Source of the DNA: Pseudomonas sp. GV071
GTDB taxonomy: Bacteria; Pseudomonadota; Gammaproteobacteria; Pseudomonadales; Pseudomonadaceae
NCBI RefSeq assembly: GCF_003050835.1
Contig: NZ_QAOJ01000001.1
Coordinates: 1-64,000 of the forward strand
DNA: 64,000 nt
Direction of reading: 5' to 3'
Under the pieces are notes generated by a model. The model worked only from the letters and a program-made list of their open reading frames with translations, had not been told where the DNA came from and did not search any database. This document shows positions 60,471 to 64,000 of this stretch, one piece after another (position 1 is the stretch's first letter; every line of letters starts with the position of its first letter). The translations under genes and the position numbers were made by a program.

Positions 60471-61169
60471 ATGTCCGCCTGCCAGACTCCCATCATCGTC
60501 GCCCTGGATTTCCCTACCCGCGAAGCTGCCTTGCAGCTGGCCGATCAGCTCGATCCGAAGCTGTGCCGGGTCAAGGTCGGCAAGGAGTTGTTCACCAGTT
60601 GCGCCTCGGACATCGTCACCACCCTGCGCGACAAAGGTTTCGAGGTATTCCTCGACCTGAAATTCCACGACATCCCCAACACCACTGCGATGGCCGTTAA
60701 AGCCGCAGCGGAGATGGGCGTGTGGATGGTCAACGTGCACTGCTCGGGCGGCCTGCGCATGATGGCGGCCTGCCGCGACACCCTGGACAAGTTCAACGGT
60801 CCTAAGCCGCTGCTGATCGGCGTTACCGTGCTGACCAGCATGGAGCGCGAAGACCTGGCCGGTATCGGCCTGGATATCGAGCCGCAGGAGCAAGTGTTGC
60901 GCCTCGCCGGGCTGGCCTCACAGGCCGGGATGGACGGCCTGGTGTGCTCGGCCCAGGAAGCGCAGGCGCTGAAAGCCGCGCACCCGAATCTGCAACTGGT
61001 CACCCCCGGCATTCGCCCGGCGGGCAGCGCCCAGGACGACCAGCGCCGCATTCTGACTCCGCGTCAGGCCCTGGACGCCGGTTCCGACTACCTGGTGATC
61101 GGTCGCCCGATCAGCCAGGCCGCCAGCCCGGCTCAGGCGCTGGCTGCTGTTGTAGCTGAATTGGCCTAA
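60471..61169 (+). CDS. pyrF: Orotidine 5'-phosphate decarboxylase
   Basis: The 232-residue product is a TIM-barrel OMP decarboxylase, the last step of UMP synthesis. The catalytic Asp-Lys-Asp array lies in [20 protein letters not shown]. The phosphate loop is [21 protein letters not shown] and [12 protein letters not shown]. The opening [18 protein letters not shown] fixes the start at this ATG, although the frame is open upstream. Regulation is not evident. A strong repeat follows the stop. Confidence 0.96.
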   Translation: MSACQTPIIVALDFPTREAALQLADQLDPKLCRVKVGKELFTSCASDIVTTLRDKGFEVFLDLKFHDIPNTTAMAVKAAAEMGVWMVNVHCSGGLRMMAACRDTLDKFNGPKPLLIGVTVLTSMEREDLAGIGLDIEPQEQVLRLAGLASQAGMDGLVCSAQEAQALKAAHPNLQLVTPGIRPAGSAQDDQRRILTPRQALDAGSDYLVIGRPISQAASPAQALAAVVAELA

Positions 61170-61177
61170 GCCCCTCC

Positions 61178-61271
61178 GTCGTCCCAGCGAAGGCTGGGAC
61201 CCAGAATCTTGAAGTGGACGAACTCCGCCGCACGGCACACAAGCCTGGGTCCCAGCCTGCGCTGGGACGAC
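61178..61271. repeat. Inverted repeat of a second family
   Basis: GTCGTCCCAGCGAAGGCTGG...TGGGTCCCAGC.TGCGCTGGGACGAC. The arm sequence GTCGTCCCAGC differs from the GGCTTCAGCCGCGA family. The gap from pyrF to the monooxygenase (315 bases) holds this repeat and an unassigned promoter only. Confidence 0.85.
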
Positions 61272-61484
61272 AGTGGGCTGATTCTGATGCCCGATAACGG
61301 CATTTCCGACATTTTCTGTACTTTCGTGCTAGCCCAGTGCTTTTGGCTGGCTATGCTTCTGGCTGTACACGTAAGAATGCGGGCTGGTCACTATCGGGCT
61401 TTGGCGGTGTGCGTTGCTGCCGGGGTTTAGAACAAGAAAGCCATGCCGTAGCTAGGGCTGCGAGCAGGCAACACGGAGTGCGCT

Positions 61485-62993
61485 ATGGCTACCGAACAGT
61501 TCGATGTATTGATTATTGGCGCCGGTCTATCGGGCATCGGGGCGGCCTACCGGCTGCAGACCCAGAGCCCGAACAAGCGCTACGCCATTCTGGAAGGGCG
61601 TGCCGATATCGGCGGCACCTGGGACCTGTTCCGTTACCCGGGGCTGCGTTCCGACTCCGACATGTTCACCCTCGGCTACCCGTTCCGCCCCTGGCAAGAC
61701 GCCAAGGCGATCGCGGACGGTGCCTCGATTCTGCAGTACATCAAAGACACCGCCCGCGAGTTTGGCATCGACCAGCACATCCGCTTCAAGCAGATGGTCA
61801 AGTCGGCGTCCTGGTCGTCTTACGATGCCGTGTGGACCGTGCAGGTGCAGCACCCGGAAAGCGGCGCGCTGACCACTTACCGCACCAACTTCCTCTACGT
61901 GTGCAGCGGCTACTACGACTACGCCGGCGGCTACAGCCCGGAATTTCCCGGCAGCGAGCAGTTCAAAGGCCAACTGATTCACCCGCAGAAGTGGCCGGAA
62001 AACCTCGATTACACCGACAAGAACGTGGTGGTGATCGGCAGTGGCGCCACGGCCGTAACCCTGGTGCCGGCGATGGCCGAGCAGGCGCGCTCGGTGACTA
62101 TGCTGCAGCGTTCGCCCAGCTACATTGCCTCGTTGCCGGCCAAGGATGTGATTGCCGATCTCTTCCGCAAGTTTCTGCCGGAACAGCGCGCCCACAGCCT
62201 GGCGCGCTGGAAGAATGTGCTGCTGACCCTGGGCTTCTTCCAGTTCTGCCGCCGCGCGCCGGGGCTGGCGCGCAAGCTGCTGCGCTTCGGGGTGAAGCGT
62301 GCGCTGCCGGCCGGTTACGCGGTGGATACCCATTTCAATCCGAAATACCAGCCGTGGGACCAGCGCCTGTGCGCCGTACCCAATGGTGACCTGTTCCAGG
62401 CTCTGAAAAGCGGCAAGGCGCAGATGGTCACCGAGCAGATCGACAGCTTTACCGAAACCGGCATTCGCCTGCGTTCCGGTGAAGAGTTGCCGGCGGACAT
62501 CATCATCACCGCCACCGGCCTCAAGCTGCAGACCTGCGGCGGCATGACGATGGACGTCGATGGCAAACCGGTAGAGATCGGCGACACCCTGGCCTACAAA
62601 GGCATGATGCTCAGCAACGTGCCCAACTTCGCCCTGTGTGTTGGCTACACCAACGCCTCCTGGACCCTGCGCTCGGACCTGGCTTCGAGCTATGTCTGCC
62701 GGGTGCTCAATTACATGGACGAGAACGGCTACAAGATGTGCGTGCCGCGCCACATCGCCAGTTCGGTGGAAAAGCGCCCGCTGCTGGATATCTCCGCCGG
62801 TTACGTGCTGCGCGCCGCCGATGTACTGCCCAAACAGGGCCCTGGCGCACCGTGGCAGATGAAGCAGAACTACATTCTTGACCTGTTCAACCTGCGCTAC
62901 TCGGCGCTGGAAGACGGCGTACTGACCTTTCGCCGCGACCCGGCCCTAGGCATGGCGCCACGGGTAGTGGAACGAGCGATTTCGGCGGCGTAA
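61485..62993 (+). CDS. Flavin-containing (Baeyer-Villiger-type) monooxygenase
   Basis: The 502-residue product has two dinucleotide sites, GAGLSGIG (residues 12-19) for FAD and GSGATA (185-190) for NADPH. Between them lies the BVMO fingerprint FKGQLIHPQKWP (160-171, FxGxxxHxxxWP). The segment ADIGGTWDLFRYPGLRSDSDMFTLGYPFRPW is typical of the group. Such enzymes insert oxygen into ketones to give esters or lactones; the ketone substrate is unknown. CACGGAG precedes the ATG. A convergent sigma-54 regulator lies next to it. Confidence 0.9.
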   Translation: MATEQFDVLIIGAGLSGIGAAYRLQTQSPNKRYAILEGRADIGGTWDLFRYPGLRSDSDMFTLGYPFRPWQDAKAIADGASILQYIKDTAREFGIDQHIRFKQMVKSASWSSYDAVWTVQVQHPESGALTTYRTNFLYVCSGYYDYAGGYSPEFPGSEQFKGQLIHPQKWPENLDYTDKNVVVIGSGATAVTLVPAMAEQARSVTMLQRSPSYIASLPAKDVIADLFRKFLPEQRAHSLARWKNVLLTLGFFQFCRRAPGLARKLLRFGVKRALPAGYAVDTHFNPKYQPWDQRLCAVPNGDLFQALKSGKAQMVTEQIDSFTETGIRLRSGEELPADIIITATGLKLQTCGGMTMDVDGKPVEIGDTLAYKGMMLSNVPNFALCVGYTNASWTLRSDLASSYVCRVLNYMDENGYKMCVPRHIASSVEKRPLLDISAGYVLRAADVLPKQGPGAPWQMKQNYILDLFNLRYSALEDGVLTFRRDPALGMAPRVVERAISAA

Positions 62994-63006
62994 GCAATCC
63001 AGTTCG

Positions 63007-63091
63007 CGAGTCTGGATCCCGGCCTACGCCGGGATGACGGTGAAAGAGATAAAAACTCCGTCATTCCCGCGTAGGCGGGAGTCCAGACTCG
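63007..63091. repeat. Inverted repeat of a third family
   Basis: CGAGTCTGGATCCCGGCCTA...TCATTCCCGCGTAGGCGGGAGTCCAGACTCG with 5' and 3' ends pairing. The inner CCGGCCTACGCCGGG and CCCGCGTAGGCGGG form their own stems. It lies between the convergent monooxygenase and regulator genes. Confidence 0.85.
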
Positions 63092-63117
63092 TTTGGCGGA
63101 CATAGAAATTGGTCGTC

Positions 63118-64000
63118 TCAAACCTTCACACCCTGTTCCCGCAAGCGCTTGTACAAGGTGTTGCGGCTCAGCCCTAAATGCCGGGCGAGGTGGGAGATGT
63201 TGCCGCCGCACTGTTCGTACTGGCTTTTCAGGTCGGCATCGTTGGTGATGGGCGTTGCCCGGCAGTCGGTCACTCGTGGGCTGTCGCCACCCGGCAAATC
63301 GGCAAAAAAATCATCGGGCAAATGTTCGGCGTGTATCGGCTGGTCGTCGGCCATCGCCAAGGCAATCTGCAGCACGCTGCTGAGCTGGCGAAGGTTGCCG
63401 GGCCAGGGGTGGCGCAGCAGCAGTTCCATTACCTCGTTGCTCAGCCCGGCCCATTGGTAGGGTTCGCGGTGGTGCTCCCACAGGCGCTGGATCATGGCCT
63501 GTTTGTCGGTGCGTTCGCGCAGTGGCGGCAACTCCAGGTTGAGGCCGCTGATGCGGTAGTAGAGGTCCTGGCGGAACAGGCCGCTGTCCACGTCCTGGCG
63601 CAGGGCGCGGTTGGTGGCGGAGATCAGGCGGATGTCCACCGGGTACAGCTCGCTGCTGCCCAACGGCTGCACGCAGCGCTCCTGCAGTACCCGCAGCAAA
63701 CGCGCTTGCACCCGCAGCGGCATGTCGCCGACTTCATCGAGAAACAACGTGCCCTTATGTGCCTTGCGGATCAAGCCGATGCTGCCTTTCTGGTTGGCGC
63801 CGGTGAAGGCGCCTTTTTCATAGCCAAACAGCTCGGACTCCACCAGGTCGCTGGGAATCGCCGCACAGTTCACCGCGATCAGGCTTTGCTGCGCCCGTGA
63901 GCTGGCCTGGTGCAGGGCTTTGACGAACACCTCTTTGCCGACCCCGGTTTCGCCGTACACCAGAATCGGAATGTCCTTTTCCAGCAGCCGTTCGGCCTGG
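63118..64000 (-). CDS. Sigma-54-dependent Fis-family regulator (partial, runs off window)
   Basis: Only the C-terminal part is present; the gene continues beyond the right edge. The AAA+ core is complete: Walker A LVYGETGVGKEVFVKALH, the sigma-54 loop YEKGAFTGANQKG, Walker B GTLFLDEVGDMPL, and RLISATNRALRQDV. A C-terminal Fis-type HTH has ISHLARHLGLSRNTLYKRLREQG. The organisation resembles AcoR-like activators, whose N-terminal sensor would be outside the window. It converges on the monooxygenase gene and may control it, but I found no -24/-12 pair upstream of that gene. Confidence 0.9.
   Translation of the reverse strand, partial: QAERLLEKDIPILVYGETGVGKEVFVKALHQASSRAQQSLIAVNCAAIPSDLVESELFGYEKGAFTGANQKGSIGLIRKAHKGTLFLDEVGDMPLRVQARLLRVLQERCVQPLGSSELYPVDIRLISATNRALRQDVDSGLFRQDLYYRISGLNLELPPLRERTDKQAMIQRLWEHHREPYQWAGLSNEVMELLLRHPWPGNLRQLSSVLQIALAMADDQPIHAEHLPDDFFADLPGGDSPRVTDCRATPITNDADLKSQYEQCGGNISHLARHLGLSRNTLYKRLREQGVKV

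Noticed and set aside
61272..61484. Sigma-54 promoter before the monooxygenase
   Set aside because: TGGC and GC doublets exist but their spacing is 10 or 13 bases, not the required 12.

Overview
The window is chromosomal DNA of a fluorescent-group Pseudomonas (P. fluorescens/P. putida type). The basis is the high G+C coding style, the 5S rRNA sequence, Pseudomonas REP-type palindromes between many genes, and a gene order that I recall from P. aeruginosa (FabH-like KAS III with sigma/anti-sigma genes, hrpA, fadD1/fadD2 with hydrolase and MaoC genes, alkB, rapA, usp). I see no prophage, insertion sequence, CRISPR array or integron. Almost all genes are core metabolism or common Pseudomonas accessory genes.

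Layout. 1-2.8 kb: end of an rRNA operon (5S plus terminator), then leftward genes for a thioesterase, a PL7 alginate lyase and AlaC. 2.9-8.5 kb: small lipoprotein, aconitase B with a long structured leader, DUF1289 protein, tandem universal stress protein, MiaE. 8.5-14.1 kb: MarR-controlled tripartite efflux operon (MarR, NodT-type outer membrane factor, EmrA-like, EmrB-like) and a lipoprotein. 14.1-18.7 kb: RapA, small conserved proteins, AlkB, and a 38-residue CcoM-like membrane peptide. 18.9-22.1 kb: AaeAB-like aromatic acid efflux (FUSC, DUF1656, HlyD). 22.1-27.5 kb: MaoC hydratase, monoacylglycerol-lipase-like hydrolase and the FadD2/FadD1 pair. 27.5-32.8 kb: LysR regulator divergent from an agu2-type agmatine operon with a Tat-exported second deiminase. 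32.8-42.5 kb: PQQ-like propeller lipoprotein, DUF2846 lipoprotein, a large intergenic repeat, HrpA, a solitary TRAP binding protein, HIT protein, enoyl-CoA hydratase. 42.6-46.4 kb: three-subunit membrane gluconate-type dehydrogenase. 46.9-50.8 kb: KAS III with sigma and anti-sigma genes, a glutaredoxin-like protein, bacteriohemerythrin, DUF4431-like protein. 50.9-59.6 kb: glycine catabolism (gcvH-gcvP-sdaA-gcvT) and its likely sigma-54 activator GcsR, with sodC between. 59.6-64 kb: ZIP transporter, pyrF, a Baeyer-Villiger-type monooxygenase and a truncated sigma-54 regulator.

Regulation is the most informative layer. Three unlinked genes (usp, the CcoM-like peptide, bacteriohemerythrin) each carry an ANR/FNR-type box placed 22-23 bases upstream of a plausible -10, which marks them as a low-oxygen group. 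The gcvH promoter has a near-consensus sigma-54 element with three upstream matches to the GcsR site. The efflux operon has two identical 12-bp palindromes, one inside the promoter spacer and one just after the start point. acnB has a leader of about 209 nt in which three nested helices can form. I do not recall this last element as a described cis-regulatory RNA, and it is my best candidate for something new here.
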